From: Pseudidiomarina taiwanensis
GTDB lineage: Bacteria; Pseudomonadota; Gammaproteobacteria; Enterobacterales; Alteromonadaceae
NCBI RefSeq assembly: GCF_003987435.1
Contig: NZ_PIQG01000002.1
Location: 434,001-498,000 of the forward strand
DNA length: 64,000 nt
Reading direction: 5' to 3'
A program made the position numbers and the translations under genes. The notes under the pieces were generated by a model that did no database searches, was not told the origin of the DNA, and saw only the letters and a list, made by a program, of their open reading frames with translations. Shown one piece after another: positions 38,338 through 49,923 of this stretch (positions are counted from its first letter, which is position 1; every line of letters begins with the position of its first letter).

Positions 38338-39291
38338 ATGAGCCATGATGAAATGTATTCTAATCAGGTCTCTGCACCGGCCGATATTGAGGCAACGTTA
38401 GCCGCAATATATCAGGCGGCTAAAGACTATGATGGCGGTGCCGTAGCCGATTACATTCCCGCCCTGGCAGCAATCGATGCTAACCAGTATGCGCTCAGTG
38501 TCGCCACACTTGATGGCCGTTGCTATGCCTTTGGCGCCCATGAGACCCCATTCTCTATCCAATCCATCTCAAAAATATTTGGTTTAGTCATGGCGATGGA
38601 GCGACTCGGAGATGACCTCTGGCAACGCGTCCGCATGGAGCCATCGGGACAAGCTTTTAACTCGATCGTGCAGTTAGAATGGGAACAAGGTATCCCGCGT
38701 AACCCGATGATTAATGCCGGCGCGATCTTGGTCAGTGATGTTCTGGTCAGTCATTATTCAACCAGCAAAAGTGCGGTCCTGAATATGGTGCGCCGACTTG
38801 CACATAACGACCATATTTGTAGTGACGAGCAGGTCTATCTAAGTGAACTCGAGCACGGCAGCCGAAACTCCGCCCTCGCCTACTTGATGAAAAGCTTTGG
38901 CAATATTGAGAGTGACGTAAGCGAGGCGCTGGATCACTACTTTTGGCAGTGTAGCCTCGCCATGACCAGCAGTGACTTGGCGCGTAGCCTGACCTTCCTT
39001 GCCAATGGTGGAGTTGACCCGCTGAGCGGACAGCAACTCTGCTCAAAACGCGATACCCAGCGTATCAATGCACTACTTGGAACCAGTGGCATGTACGATC
39101 AATCTGGGCAGTTTGCTTTTGAGGTGGGCTTGCCAGCAAAAAGTGGCGTTGGCGGCGGGATCGTTGCTATCGTCCCAAGTTTTGGGGTGATCTGCGCTTG
39201 GAGCCCGCGCCTCAATAGTTTTGGCAATTCCTCGAGAGGCATGTGGATGGTGAGAGAAATTGCAAGCAAGCTGGGCTTGAGTGTGTACTGA
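38338..39291 (+). CDS. glsA: Glutaminase
   Basis: Serine-dependent glutaminase hydrolysing glutamine to glutamate and ammonia. The 317-aa protein has the catalytic S-x-x-K motif in FSIQSISKIFGL and the family segments NPMINAGAI and GLPAKSGVGGGI. It lies 12 bp after uvrA and may be read from the same transcript. A bidirectional terminator shared with the convergent tuf gene ends it. Whether it corresponds to GlsA1 or GlsA2 of Escherichia coli cannot be told here. Confidence 0.93.
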   Translation: MSHDEMYSNQVSAPADIEATLAAIYQAAKDYDGGAVADYIPALAAIDANQYALSVATLDGRCYAFGAHETPFSIQSISKIFGLVMAMERLGDDLWQRVRMEPSGQAFNSIVQLEWEQGIPRNPMINAGAILVSDVLVSHYSTSKSAVLNMVRRLAHNDHICSDEQVYLSELEHGSRNSALAYLMKSFGNIESDVSEALDHYFWQCSLAMTSSDLARSLTFLANGGVDPLSGQQLCSKRDTQRINALLGTSGMYDQSGQFAFEVGLPAKSGVGGGIVAIVPSFGVICAWSPRLNSFGNSSRGMWMVREIASKLGLSVY

Positions 39292-39295
39292 GGAC

Positions 39296-39388
39296 GTTAT
39301 TCGTTGTTCGTACGCTGCGCTGTTCGTACGTGCTTCGCACTGTTCGTTCTAACGAATAACGAATAACGAATAACGAGCAACGAATAAC
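39296..39388. repeat. Heptamer repeat locus A (with TTCGTACG modules)
   Basis: Two heptamers (GTTATTC, GTTGTTC) on the left and five complementary units (GAATAAC x3, GAGCAAC, GAATAAC) on the right enclose about 44 bp of TTCGTACG hairpin modules. The left and right heptamers can pair. The core is near-identical to that of locus B at 56715-56770 in inverted orientation. It lies between glsA and the tuf terminator. Confidence 0.85.
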
Positions 39389-39397
39389 GCTTGTGCA

Positions 39398-39427
39398 ATA
39401 AAAAAAGGGAGCCGAAGCTCCCTTTTT
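39398..39427 (-). terminator. Terminator of tuf (copy 1), bidirectional
   Basis: GGGAGC-TTCG-GCTCCC stem-loop at 39407-39422 with T runs on both strands. It ends tuf on the minus strand and probably glsA on the plus strand. The same sequence follows the second tuf gene. Confidence 0.92.
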
Positions 39428-39449
39428 GTCACTCTATAGATTTCGACAA

Positions 39450-40634
39450 TTAGTCAAGAATCTTAGATACAACGCCCGCACCTACGGTACGACCACCTTC
39501 ACGAATCGCGAAGCGCAAACCTTCGTCCATCGCGATTGGGTTGATTAGGTCAACAACAAACTTCAAGTTATCGCCTGGCATGACCATCTCTACGCCTTCC
39601 GGCAATTCTACTGAACCCGTTACGTCAGTCGTACGGAAGTAGAACTGTGGACGATAGCCTTTGAAGAATGGAGTGTGACGTCCGCCTTCTTCTTTGGTCA
39701 ATACGTATACTTCTGCTTCAAACTTGGTGTGTGGAGTGATTGAACCAGGCTTCGCCAATACTTGACCACGCTGGATTTCGTCACGCTTCGTACCACGCAA
39801 CAAGGCACCAATGTTCTCACCTGCACGACCTTCGTCAAGCAACTTACGGAACATTTCAACACCGGTTACAGTCGTCTTCGCAGTATCTTGGATACCTACG
39901 ATTTCAACTTCATCACCCGTGTTTACGATACCGCGCTCAACACGACCCGTTACTACAGTACCACGGCCTGAGATTGAGAAGACGTCTTCGATTGGCATCA
40001 AGAATGGCTTGTCGATGTCACGCTCTGGCTCTGGGATGTATGAATCCAAAGCTTCTGCCAATTCGATGATTTTCGCTTCCCACTTCTCTTCGCCTTCCAA
40101 CGCTTTCAACGCTGAACCTTGAATCACTGGCAAGTCGTCGCCTGGGAAGTCGTACTCAGAAAGAAGTTCGCGAACTTCCATCTCGACCAACTCAAGCAAT
40201 TCTTCATCGTCAACCATGTCACACTTGTTCATGAATACGATGATAAATGGCACGCCAACCTGACGTGACAACAAGATGTGCTCACGGGTTTGTGGCATTG
40301 GGCCGTCAGTTGCAGCAACAACCAAGATCGCGCCGTCCATCTGCGCAGCACCAGTGATCATGTTTTTCACATAGTCAGCGTGTCCTGGGCAGTCAACGTG
40401 TGCGTAGTGACGCGTAGGAGTGTCGTACTCTACGTGTGAAGTCGCGATGGTGATACCACGCGCTTTTTCTTCTGGTGCGTTATCGATTTGGTCAAACGCA
40501 CGTGCTGAACCACCATAAGTTTTTGCCAAAACTGTAGTGATCGCAGCGGTCAAAGTTGTTTTACCGTGGTCAACGTGGCCGATTGTACCGACGTTAACGT
40601 GCGGTTTGGAACGTTCAAATTTTTCTTTTGACAT
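39450..40634 (-). CDS. tuf: Elongation factor Tu (copy 1, str operon)
   Basis: GTPase that delivers aminoacyl-tRNA to the ribosome. The 394-aa protein has [18 protein letters not shown] and NKCDMVDD. It is the last gene of the rpsL-rpsG-fusA-tuf operon. The protein is identical to the second copy at 58048-59232 and the DNA differs at only a handful of positions, all synonymous. In many relatives tuf is followed by the S10 ribosomal operon; here it is followed by the convergent glsA instead. Confidence 0.98.
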   Translation of the reverse strand: MSKEKFERSKPHVNVGTIGHVDHGKTTLTAAITTVLAKTYGGSARAFDQIDNAPEEKARGITIATSHVEYDTPTRHYAHVDCPGHADYVKNMITGAAQMDGAILVVAATDGPMPQTREHILLSRQVGVPFIIVFMNKCDMVDDEELLELVEMEVRELLSEYDFPGDDLPVIQGSALKALEGEEKWEAKIIELAEALDSYIPEPERDIDKPFLMPIEDVFSISGRGTVVTGRVERGIVNTGDEVEIVGIQDTAKTTVTGVEMFRKLLDEGRAGENIGALLRGTKRDEIQRGQVLAKPGSITPHTKFEAEVYVLTKEEGGRHTPFFKGYRPQFYFRTTDVTGSVELPEGVEMVMPGDNLKFVVDLINPIAMDEGLRFAIREGGRTVGAGVVSKILD

Positions 40635-40643
40635 GACTTTTCC

Positions 40644-40683
40644 TTAACTTAAGTTAAAAGTCCGGTCCTTGGTAGAACCGGAC
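40644..40683. promoter_or_regulatory. Palindrome and hairpin between fusA and tuf
   Basis: TTAACTTAAGTTAA (40644-40657) is a perfect 14-bp palindrome just upstream of the tuf ribosome site. A second hairpin (GTCCGGT / ACCGGAC) directly adjoins it. Function is unknown; it could modulate tuf translation or mRNA processing. Confidence 0.35.
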
Positions 40684-40693
40684 CAGACTCTAC

Positions 40694-42817
40694 TTAATCT
40701 TTAGTTTGACGAGCAGCAATAACCTGCTCAGCAATGTTTTGTGGTGCTTCAGCGTACTTCAAGAATTCCATCGCATAAGATGCGCGGCCCTGAGTCTGCG
40801 AACGCAGATCAGTTGCATAACCGAACATTTCTGACAATGGCACTTGGGCACGAACTTCTTTCAAACCACCCGGAGCATCTTCCATACCTTCGATGATACC
40901 GCGACGACGGTTCAAGTCACCGACCACGTCACCCATGAAGTCTTCTGGAGTTACTACTTCAACTTTCATCATTGGCTCAAGCAAAGCTGGAGACGCTTGC
41001 AATGCACCCTTTTTGAAAGCCATGCTACCGGCGATTTTGAACGCCATTTCTGACGAGTCAACATCGTGGTATGACCCATCATACAAGGTCGCTTTCACGC
41101 CAAGTACTGGGTAACCGGCAAGTACACCGTTCTGCATCTGCTCTTGAACACCTTTGTCAACTGCAGGGATATACTCTTTCGGTACCACACCACCCACGAT
41201 TTCGTTGACGAACTCATAGTTCGGAGTGTCGTCATCGTTCGCGTCAAATTCCATTGGCTCAAGTTTAAGCCAAACGTGACCGAACTGACCGCGACCACCT
41301 GATTGACGTACGAATTTACCTTCAACTTCAACCGCTGAGCGGATTGTTTCACGGTAAGCAACCTGAGGTTTACCAACGTTACATTCAACTTTGAATTCAC
41401 GCTTCATACGGTCAACGATGATATCAAGGTGAAGCTCACCCATACCAGAGATGATGGTCTGGCCAGACTCTTCGTCAGTTTTAACGCGGAATGATGGATC
41501 TTCTGCCGCCAATTTACCTAAAGCGATACCCATTTTTTCTTGGTCAGCTTTAGTTTTTGGCTCTACAGCTACAGAGATTACTGGCTCTGGGAATTCCATC
41601 CGCTCAAGGGTGATGATGTTGTTCGGGTCACACAAGGTGTCACCAGTCGTTACATCTTTCAAACCGATAGCAGCAGCGATGTCACCTGCCAAGATCTCTT
41701 TGATTTCTTTCCGGTCGTTCGCGTGCATCTGAACCATACGGCCGATACGCTCGCGCTTGCCCTTCACTGGGTTATACACAGTGTCGCCCTGTGACAGGAC
41801 ACCTGAGTATACGCGCAAGAAGGTCAAAGTACCCACGAATGGGTCAGTCGCGATTTTAAACGCCAACGCTGAGAAAGGCTCGTTGTCATCAGACTTACGA
41901 ACACCCTCAGATTCGTCTTCAAGGATACCGCGAATCGCTTTAACTTCAGTCGGAGACGGAAGATATTCGATAACCGCGTCCAATACCGCTTGAACACCTT
42001 TGTTTTTGAACGCTGAACCGCACAAGCAAAGAACGATTTCGTTCGCAAGCGTACGCTCACGTAAGCCTTGCTTGATTTCGGCTTCAGTCAACTCACCTTC
42101 TTCAAGGTATTTGTTCATCAGTTCTTCGTTAGCTTCAGCAGCTGCTTCAACCAACTCAGCACGATATTGTTCAGCTTCATCAACCAAGTCCGCAGGGATG
42201 TCTTCATAAGTGAAGGTCATACCTTGGTCTTCTTCGTTCCAGTTGATCGCTTTCATTTTCACCAAGTCAACGACGCCTTTGAAATTATCTTCAGCACCGA
42301 TAGCAAGATGAATTGGAACTGGAGTCGCTGCTAAACGTGTTTTGATCTGACCTACAACACGCAAGAAGTCAGCACCTGCACGGTCCATCTTGTTGACGAA
42401 GACCATACGTGGTACTTCGTACTTGTTAGCCTGACGCCATACGGTTTCAGTCTGTGGTTGTACACCAGATGATGCACAAAGCACTACAACCGCACCGTCG
42501 AGTACACGCAGTGAACGTTCTACTTCGATAGTGAAGTCAACGTGTCCTGGAGTATCGATGATGTTGATACGGTGCTCAGGGAACTGCGCATCCATACCAC
42601 GCCAGAAGCTGGTGACCGCAGCAGAGGTGATGGTAATTCCACGCTCTTGCTCCTGCTCCATCCAGTCTGTAGTTGCTGCACCATCGTGCACCTCACCGAT
42701 TTTGTGAGAAAGACCAGTGTAGAACAAGACCCGCTCAGTGGTCGTGGTTTTACCTGCGTCTACGTGAGCACAGATACCGATATTACGATAGCGCTCAATC
42801 GAAGTTTGTCGAGCCAC
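40694..42817 (-). CDS. fusA: Elongation factor G
   Basis: Translocation GTPase. The 707-aa protein has [15 protein letters not shown], the DTPGHVDFT motif and NKMDRAGAD, then the domain II-V organisation of EF-G. It is longer than Escherichia coli FusA only by a few residues. It lies between rpsG and tuf in the str operon. Confidence 0.98.
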   Translation of the reverse strand: MARQTSIERYRNIGICAHVDAGKTTTTERVLFYTGLSHKIGEVHDGAATTDWMEQEQERGITITSAAVTSFWRGMDAQFPEHRINIIDTPGHVDFTIEVERSLRVLDGAVVVLCASSGVQPQTETVWRQANKYEVPRMVFVNKMDRAGADFLRVVGQIKTRLAATPVPIHLAIGAEDNFKGVVDLVKMKAINWNEEDQGMTFTYEDIPADLVDEAEQYRAELVEAAAEANEELMNKYLEEGELTEAEIKQGLRERTLANEIVLCLCGSAFKNKGVQAVLDAVIEYLPSPTEVKAIRGILEDESEGVRKSDDNEPFSALAFKIATDPFVGTLTFLRVYSGVLSQGDTVYNPVKGKRERIGRMVQMHANDRKEIKEILAGDIAAAIGLKDVTTGDTLCDPNNIITLERMEFPEPVISVAVEPKTKADQEKMGIALGKLAAEDPSFRVKTDEESGQTIISGMGELHLDIIVDRMKREFKVECNVGKPQVAYRETIRSAVEVEGKFVRQSGGRGQFGHVWLKLEPMEFDANDDDTPNYEFVNEIVGGVVPKEYIPAVDKGVQEQMQNGVLAGYPVLGVKATLYDGSYHDVDSSEMAFKIAGSMAFKKGALQASPALLEPMMKVEVVTPEDFMGDVVGDLNRRRGIIEGMEDAPGGLKEVRAQVPLSEMFGYATDLRSQTQGRASYAMEFLKYAEAPQNIAEQVIAARQTKD

Positions 42818-42847
42818 AATAAATTCCTCTTAGGGTTACTTGTGAAT

Positions 42848-43357
<510 letters not shown>

Positions 43358-43391
43358 TCAATTACAGTTTGGCCTTACTAACGGAGAACCG

Positions 43392-43766
43392 TTAAGATTT
43401 TGGCCGCTTCGCGCCGTACTTCGAACGAGCTTGACGACGGTCGTTTACGCCCGCGCAGTCTAACGCGCCGCGAACTGTGTGATAACGAACACCTGGCAAG
43501 TCTTTTACACGACCGCCGCGAATTAATACGACAGAGTGCTCTTGCAAGTTGTGACCTTCACCACCGATGTACGAAGAAACTTCGTAGCCGTTAGTCAAAC
43601 GCACACGGCAAACTTTCCGTAGCGCTGAGTTCGGCTTTTTCGGGGTAGTTGTATAAACACGGGTACATACACCGCGTTTTTGTGGGCAAGCCTCAAGTGC
43701 CGGAACGTTGCTTTTCACAACCGGCTTTTGACGACCTTTGCGCACCAGCTGATTAACTGTTGCCAT
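43392..43766 (-). CDS. rpsL: 30S ribosomal protein S12
   Basis: Decoding-centre protein of 124 aa. The streptomycin-relevant lysines are wild type (in [11 protein letters not shown] and GRVKDLPGV), so no resistance mutation is visible. It is the first gene of the str operon and has its own strong promoter at 43861-43889. Confidence 0.98.
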   Translation of the reverse strand: MATVNQLVRKGRQKPVVKSNVPALEACPQKRGVCTRVYTTTPKKPNSALRKVCRVRLTNGYEVSSYIGGEGHNLQEHSVVLIRGGRVKDLPGVRYHTVRGALDCAGVNDRRQARSKYGAKRPKS

Positions 43767-43860
43767 TCATTACTCCTGCTTATGTTGATGTCGCTCAACA
43801 GAATGAAAAATCCAATTCTCCCCAGCCACGAGCTAACCGCCCAAGAATGGGGAGCGCAGA

Positions 43861-43889
43861 ATTTTAATGGTCAATAAATGGACTGTCAA
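43861..43889 (-). promoter_or_regulatory. Strong promoter of the rpsL-rpsG-fusA-tuf operon
   Basis: On the minus strand TTGACA (43884-43889) and TAAAAT (43861-43866) are separated by 17 bp, a near-consensus sigma-70 promoter about 95 bp upstream of rpsL. A pyrimidine- and GC-rich discriminator follows. Confidence 0.8.
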
Positions 43890-43930
43890 GGAAAAGCGCT
43901 GTTTCTGGCCTTTCCTTTAGTCCCTGGGAA

Positions 43931-45532
43931 TTAGTCTAACTGGTCAAGATGAAGCTTTTGTTGCAGCAACTGTTCTGCCATCGCATTCACGTCGATTGCT
44001 TGGTTGGCTAAAATAACCACCGCAGCTGAACCATCGAGATAGAAGCCAACATAACTGCTGAAGCCGGCGGTGCGGCCATTGTGCCAAGCAAACAGCTTAC
44101 CCGAGGCATCTTTTTTCAGCATCCAGCCGAGCGCTTGCTGACAACACTCGGCTAAGGTTAACTGCGGGCTCAACAGCAGCTCAACCGCACCATCCTGTTG
44201 CGCGAATTGAGTTTGCAAATAATCAATATAAGCAACGACATCGGGTAAGTTAGATACTATTGCACCGGCTCCAGCGAGGCTCGCAAAGTGCCAATGCGGA
44301 ACTTCACGTCCTAAGGTATCGTAACCTTTGGCAAGGGTATCAGGTTGATACTCAGCATCCGTTGCAAGATAAGATGCGCGCATCTGAGCTGGTTCAAATA
44401 CCTCACGCTGCAATAAATCCGCCAAACTTGTTTGTTGTTGGATGGCCAACGCCTCGGCCAAAGCTCCCATGCCATAGTTAGAGTAACTGTGCTCTGTCGT
44501 ATCGATTTGTTCTTGCGCTAATGCCGTGGTTAACAGCGCCCGGGTATAATCACGGTAGGGATCTTCTGGGTCCGCCTGAGCCAGCAGATTATCCGGTAGC
44601 CGCGGTAAACCACTGGTATGGGTCGCCAGTTGACCGAGTGTGATCGATTCAGGGGCATCTTTGAAATACTGGTTTAGCCGAGTATCAAGGGACAGTTGAT
44701 TGGCGGCGACTTGCTGTGCCAACAGGTAACCGACAAAAGTTTTGGTTACCGAACCAATTTCAAACTGAGTTGCCGGATTCGAGTCGGCAAAATATTTTGT
44801 TTCAACCTGGTCACCATGACGAACATAAACCGCGCCACCCACTTCACCAAAGACCGGTTCAGCGACTTGCACTTGTTCACCGCTGGCTAACTTCCGCAAC
44901 TCCAATTGGAACACCCGACCTTGAGTGAAGAAGCCACTATAGCCTCCGTCATTGGCGTCACCCGTATATGATGCCCCCAACATCGGCGCAGTAAATTTAA
45001 GTTGTTTCGCATCAATCTTTAAGCCAGGTAATGGAATTCCAAAAGTCTGCTGAGCAGGGCTATCAAGAGTGCCATAAAAGTAATCTTTAATCACTGCGAC
45101 ATTCGCCACCAAGGGTAATTGCGTGTTGGCATCAACACTAAGCTCGCCGGCATAGCGTCCCTCAAACTCGAGCCGCTCGAGATCTCTTGCACTCAGTTTA
45201 TTTAATACTAAGGGTAACTCGCGGCCTTGAGTGAAGGTGCCGCGTAACTGCCCGTCGACGAATTCTGCTTGATAGCTGATATTAAGATTGCGCGCCCGAA
45301 TATGGAGCTGGCTATCGGTGAGTTGAACCACTTCAAGGGCTTGTCCCCAAGCGCCTTGATTGGGGCTATCAAGGGTGACTTGGTCACCGCTAATGGTGAG
45401 GCCAATCACGATTTTGATCTGGTCCTGCACAGCTAATAGTCCGCGCCACTTGCCATTTAAGTCATTGCCAGATTGAGCATGAGCTTGCCAAGCAAACACT
45501 AGAACGAGAATCAAACTGATTAATTTTTTCAT
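43931..45532 (-). CDS. Serine hydrolase (beta-lactamase/AmpC-like) with duplicated N-terminal domain
   Basis: Secreted or periplasmic serine hydrolase; the substrate is unknown. Residues 1-20 are a signal peptide ending AHA. Residues about 25-112 and 122-214 are two copies of a beta-rich unit, both containing LDSP and FTQGR and ending in an L-K turn. From residue 225 a class C-like fold follows with S261-V-T-K264, a Y-S-N motif (HSYSNYG) and HNGRTAG where HTG or KTG is usual. The ATG at 45532 was chosen; a GTG three codons upstream is possible. The gene sits between the rpoC terminator and the rpsL promoter, splitting the usual rpoC-rpsL junction. Confidence 0.85.
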   Translation of the reverse strand: MKKLISLILVLVFAWQAHAQSGNDLNGKWRGLLAVQDQIKIVIGLTISGDQVTLDSPNQGAWGQALEVVQLTDSQLHIRARNLNISYQAEFVDGQLRGTFTQGRELPLVLNKLSARDLERLEFEGRYAGELSVDANTQLPLVANVAVIKDYFYGTLDSPAQQTFGIPLPGLKIDAKQLKFTAPMLGASYTGDANDGGYSGFFTQGRVFQLELRKLASGEQVQVAEPVFGEVGGAVYVRHGDQVETKYFADSNPATQFEIGSVTKTFVGYLLAQQVAANQLSLDTRLNQYFKDAPESITLGQLATHTSGLPRLPDNLLAQADPEDPYRDYTRALLTTALAQEQIDTTEHSYSNYGMGALAEALAIQQQTSLADLLQREVFEPAQMRASYLATDAEYQPDTLAKGYDTLGREVPHWHFASLAGAGAIVSNLPDVVAYIDYLQTQFAQQDGAVELLLSPQLTLAECCQQALGWMLKKDASGKLFAWHNGRTAGFSSYVGFYLDGSAAVVILANQAIDVNAMAEQLLQQKLHLDQLD

Positions 45533-45585
45533 TGTGGACACTCTAAATTTTTATAACAGATTTTAGTCTACCTGAAGCAGCGCAG

Positions 45586-45621
45586 AAATAAAAAAGCCAG
45601 TTGTCATACCGACAACTGGCT
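45586..45621 (-). terminator. Terminator of rpoBC
   Basis: AGCCAGTTGTC and GACAACTGGCT form an 11-bp stem with a 5-base loop, followed by TTTTTATTT on the minus strand, about 25 bp after the rpoC stop. The serine hydrolase therefore needs its own promoter. Confidence 0.93.
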
Positions 45622-45646
45622 TTCAGCTCAGTTTTAACAGCGGGCT

Positions 45647-48600
45647 TTATTCGCCGTTAGTTTCGCTCGCATCCGTCGCATCTTGGCCAGCATTCAAAGC
45701 ATCGGCAAGTTGCTGTTCTGCTTCAGCAGCAGTCAACTTCGGCGCTTCAACCATTTCTGCTTGCTCTGCACGCTTACGCGCACGCTCGCGGTGATACGCA
45801 AAACCGGTACCTGCTGGAATCAAGCGGCCAACGATAACGTTCTCTTTCAAGCCACGCAGTGGATCCTGCTTGCCTTGTACCGCAGCTTCGGTCAGGACAC
45901 GTGTTGTTTCCTGGAACGAAGCAGCTGAGATGAACGACTCAGTCGACAACGAGGCCTTGGTGATACCGAGCAATTGACGCTCGTATGATGCTGGAACCTT
46001 GCCTTCCGCTTCAGCTTTCGCATTGGCAGCAAGCACTTCTGAGAGCTCCATCATTTCACCTTCAAGCAAGTCAGTCTCACCTGGGTTCAAGATCAACGCC
46101 TTACGCAGCATCTGACGAACAATGGTCTCGATGTGCTTGTCGTTAATTTTAACCCCTTGCAGACGGTAAACTTCTTGTACTTCGTTGACGATATAATTTG
46201 CCAACGCGCTCACGCCACGCAAGCGAAGAATATCATGCGGCGCCTCTGGACCATCGGCAATCACTTCACCTTTGGTCACTTGCTCACCTTCGAAGATGTT
46301 CAATTGACGCATCTTCGGAATCATTTCTTCGTAATGCTCACCTTCGGCAGTGGTGATAATCAAGCGGCGCTTGCCTTTGGTTTCTTTACCAAAGCTAACG
46401 GTACCTGATTTCTCTGCCAAGATTGCTGGCTCTTTCGGACGACGCGCTTCGAACAAGTCGGCAACCCGTGGTAGACCACCGGTAATGTCGCGAGTTTTCG
46501 AACCTTCTTGCGGAATCCGCGCGATGGTGTCACCCACTTCTACCTGCGCACCATCTTCAAGGTTAACTAACGCTTTACCTGGAAGTGGATACTGAGCTGG
46601 TAAATCGGTGCCAGGGATCATCACATCTTTACCTTTGGCATCGACCAACTTCACCATTGGGCGCATGTCTTTACCTGCAGTGGTACGTTGACCCACTTCA
46701 AGTACTTCGATGTTTGACAAGCCAGTTAATTCGTCGGTTTGACGGGTAATGGTTACGCCATCAATCAAGTCAACGAACTTCAGACGTCCAGCTACCTCGG
46801 TGACGATTGGGTGCGTATGCGGGTCCCAGTTCGCAACGATTTCGCCTGCTTCAACTGCATCGCCTTCGTTCTTCTTCAGGACCGCACCGTAAGGTACTTT
46901 GTAACGCTCACGCTCACGCCCGAACTCGTCGATGAGGGTCAACTCAGTTGAACGCGAAGTGATAACTAAGTGTTTATCACTGTTTTCTACAAACTTAGCG
47001 TTGTGTAGTTTCAGTGAACCCGCGTTCTTCACTTGTACGTTGTTCGCTGCTGAGTCACGTGATGCCGCCCCACCAATGTGGAAGGTACGCATGGTTAACT
47101 GAGTACCTGGCTCACCGATTGACTGAGCTGCGATAACCCCGACCGCTTCACCTTGGTTGACCAAATGACCACGAGCCAAGTCGCGACCATAACAGTTCGC
47201 ACAGACACCGAAGTCAGTGTCACAGGTAATAACCGAGCGCACCGTTACTTCGTCGATTGAGTGTTGCTCAAGCAGGTCACACATTTTTTCGTCAAGCAGT
47301 GTGTTACGCGCAATCAATACCTCGGTTTCGCTACCTGGGACCATTACATCGTCACAGACCACACGACCCAATACGCGCTCACGCAATGGCTCAACAACAT
47401 CACCACCTTCGATCAATGGCTTGATGGTGAGGCCTTGATGCGTGCCACAGTCGTCTTCAACGATCACCACGTCTTGGGCAACGTCAACCAAACGACGGGT
47501 CAAGTAACCTGAGTTCGCAGTCTTCAATGCGGTATCGGCCAAACCTTTCCGCGCACCGTGAGTTGAGATGAAGTACTGGAGTACGTTCAAACCTTCACGG
47601 AAGTTAGCGGTGATTGGGGTTTCGATGATCGAGCCATCTGGTTTCGCCATCAAACCACGCATACCGGCCAACTGACGAATCTGTGCGGGGCTACCCCGAG
47701 CACCAGAATCGGCCATCATGTAAACAGAGTTGAAAGAGTCTTGCTCTTCTTCTTCACCGTTACGGTTGATGACGATCTCTTTCGACAAGTTTTCCATCAT
47801 CGCTTTCGAGACTTTCTCGTTCGCGGTAGACCAAATGTCGATGACCTTGTTGTATTTCTCACCCGCGGTGACTAAGCCCTGCTCGAACTGCTCTTGGATT
47901 TCAGCAACTTCAGCTTCAGCGTCACCAATGATGTCTTTCTTGGCATCAGGGATAACCATGTCATCAATACCAACCGATGCACCCGCAACCATTGCATAAT
48001 GGAAACCGGTATACATAATTTGGTCAGCAAAAATAACCGTCGCCTTAAGACCTAGATCACGATACGCAAGGTTCAACATGCGACCGATTTGCTTTTTACC
48101 CATCGACTGGTTGATCAGTTCAAATGACAAACCTTTCGGTAAGATCAGTGACAGAATCGCACGGCCCACAGTTGTGTCATACAGAGTAGACGTTTGTGTT
48201 TCGTTGCCTTCTTCGTCAATCACGGTCTCGTTTAAGCGAACCTTAACGCGTGCGTGCAGTTCAGCCACACCTGTACGGTACGCTTTTTCTGCTTCTTTGG
48301 CGTTTTTGAAAGCCATTCCTTCGCCTTTTGCATTGACCTTTTCACGGGTCATGTAATAAAGGCCAAGAACAACGTCTTGTGATGGAACGATGATTGGATC
48401 ACCGCTCGCTGGTGACAAGATGTTGTTGGTCGACATCATCAAAGCACGCGCTTCAAGCTGTGCTTCGAGGGTCAACGGCAAGTGGACCGCCATTTGGTCA
48501 CCGTCGAAGTCGGCGTTATACGCCGCACACACCAATGGGTGCAACTGAATCGCTTTACCTTCAATCAGGACCGGCTCGAACGCCTGGATACCCAAACGGT

Positions 48601-49888
48601 GCAGAGTTGGTGCACGGTTCAGCATCACTGGGTGTTCTTTGATGACTTCATCAAGCACGTCCCATACTTCTGGGATTTCGCGCTCAACCATTTTCTTCGC
48701 AGCTTTGATGGTGGTTGCTAAACCACGACCTTCAAGCTTGCCGTAGATGAATGGTTTGAATAATTCGAGTGCCATTTTCTTAGGCAAACCACACTGGTGT
48801 AAGCGCAGTTTTGGACCAACGGTGATAACCGAACGACCTGAGTAATCGACGCGCTTACCCAATAGGTTCTGACGGAAGCGACCTTGCTTCCCTTTAATCA
48901 TATCTGCTAGCGATTTCAATGGACGCTTGTTGGTCCCAGTGATCGCACGACCGCGACGACCGTTATCAAGCAAGGCATCGACCGCTTCTTGCAGCATCCG
49001 CTTCTCGTTACGCACAATGATATCTGGCGCAGCAAGGTCAAGCAGGCGCTTAAGACGGTTGTTACGGTTGATGACGCGACGATACAAGTCGTTCAAATCA
49101 GAGGTCGCGAAACGTCCACCATCAAGTGGCACCAACGGCCGTAAATCAGGTGGCAATACTGGCAACACTTTCAAGATCATCCACTCTGGCTTGTTGCCTG
49201 AGTTATGGAATGATTCAAGTAATTTCAAACGCTTGCTGATTTTCTTACGCTTCGTTTCTGAATTGGTTTCAGGTAACTCTTCGCGCAGCACTTTAATATC
49301 GTGCTCGATATCAATTTGCTTGAGCAAGGCCAATACAGCTTCGGCGCCCATTTTGGCTTCGAACTCATCACCGTGCTCTTCAAGGGCATCGAGGTACTCT
49401 TCTTCGGTCAGGATTTGACCCATTTCGAGTGACGTCATGCCTGGGTCAGTGACCACATATGATTCGAAATACAATACCCGCTCGATATCACGCAAGGTCA
49501 TGTCAAGCATCAAACCGATACGGCTTGGTAGTGATTTCAAGAACCAGATATGCGCAACCGGGCTGGCCAATTCAATGTGACCCATACGCTCACGGCGTAC
49601 TTTAGTAAGTGTGACTTCAACACCACACTTCTCACAGATCACACCACGGTGCTTCAAGCGCTTGTATTTACCACACAAACACTCATAGTCTTTGACCGGA
49701 CCAAAGATACGCGCACAGAACAAACCGTCACGCTCCGGCTTGAAGGTACGGTAGTTAATAGTTTCTGGCTTTTTCACTTCACCAAATGACCAGCTACGGA
49801 TCATATCCGGCGACGCGAGCCCGATGCGAATCGCATCGAACTCTTCGGTCTGGTTAACTGGCTTTAAAAACTTCAATAAGTCTTTCAC
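45647..49888 (-). CDS. rpoC: RNA polymerase subunit beta'
   Basis: Large catalytic subunit. The 1413-aa protein contains the N-terminal zinc site ([23 protein letters not shown]), the catalytic [12 protein letters not shown] loop, the bridge helix and trigger loop region, and the second zinc motif ([15 protein letters not shown]). It starts 35 bp after rpoB. The length is normal for gammaproteobacteria. Confidence 0.99.
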   Translation of the reverse strand: MKDLLKFLKPVNQTEEFDAIRIGLASPDMIRSWSFGEVKKPETINYRTFKPERDGLFCARIFGPVKDYECLCGKYKRLKHRGVICEKCGVEVTLTKVRRERMGHIELASPVAHIWFLKSLPSRIGLMLDMTLRDIERVLYFESYVVTDPGMTSLEMGQILTEEEYLDALEEHGDEFEAKMGAEAVLALLKQIDIEHDIKVLREELPETNSETKRKKISKRLKLLESFHNSGNKPEWMILKVLPVLPPDLRPLVPLDGGRFATSDLNDLYRRVINRNNRLKRLLDLAAPDIIVRNEKRMLQEAVDALLDNGRRGRAITGTNKRPLKSLADMIKGKQGRFRQNLLGKRVDYSGRSVITVGPKLRLHQCGLPKKMALELFKPFIYGKLEGRGLATTIKAAKKMVEREIPEVWDVLDEVIKEHPVMLNRAPTLHRLGIQAFEPVLIEGKAIQLHPLVCAAYNADFDGDQMAVHLPLTLEAQLEARALMMSTNNILSPASGDPIIVPSQDVVLGLYYMTREKVNAKGEGMAFKNAKEAEKAYRTGVAELHARVKVRLNETVIDEEGNETQTSTLYDTTVGRAILSLILPKGLSFELINQSMGKKQIGRMLNLAYRDLGLKATVIFADQIMYTGFHYAMVAGASVGIDDMVIPDAKKDIIGDAEAEVAEIQEQFEQGLVTAGEKYNKVIDIWSTANEKVSKAMMENLSKEIVINRNGEEEEQDSFNSVYMMADSGARGSPAQIRQLAGMRGLMAKPDGSIIETPITANFREGLNVLQYFISTHGARKGLADTALKTANSGYLTRRLVDVAQDVVIVEDDCGTHQGLTIKPLIEGGDVVEPLRERVLGRVVCDDVMVPGSETEVLIARNTLLDEKMCDLLEQHSIDEVTVRSVITCDTDFGVCANCYGRDLARGHLVNQGEAVGVIAAQSIGEPGTQLTMRTFHIGGAASRDSAANNVQVKNAGSLKLHNAKFVENSDKHLVITSRSTELTLIDEFGRERERYKVPYGAVLKKNEGDAVEAGEIVANWDPHTHPIVTEVAGRLKFVDLIDGVTITRQTDELTGLSNIEVLEVGQRTTAGKDMRPMVKLVDAKGKDVMIPGTDLPAQYPLPGKALVNLEDGAQVEVGDTIARIPQEGSKTRDITGGLPRVADLFEARRPKEPAILAEKSGTVSFGKETKGKRRLIITTAEGEHYEEMIPKMRQLNIFEGEQVTKGEVIADGPEAPHDILRLRGVSALANYIVNEVQEVYRLQGVKINDKHIETIVRQMLRKALILNPGETDLLEGEMMELSEVLAANAKAEAEGKVPASYERQLLGITKASLSTESFISAASFQETTRVLTEAAVQGKQDPLRGLKENVIVGRLIPAGTGFAYHRERARKRAEQAEMVEAPKLTAAEAEQQLADALNAGQDATDASETNGE

Positions 49889-49923
49889 GATTTATCTCCT
49901 GGCAATTTGCGTCCGGTGGTCTC

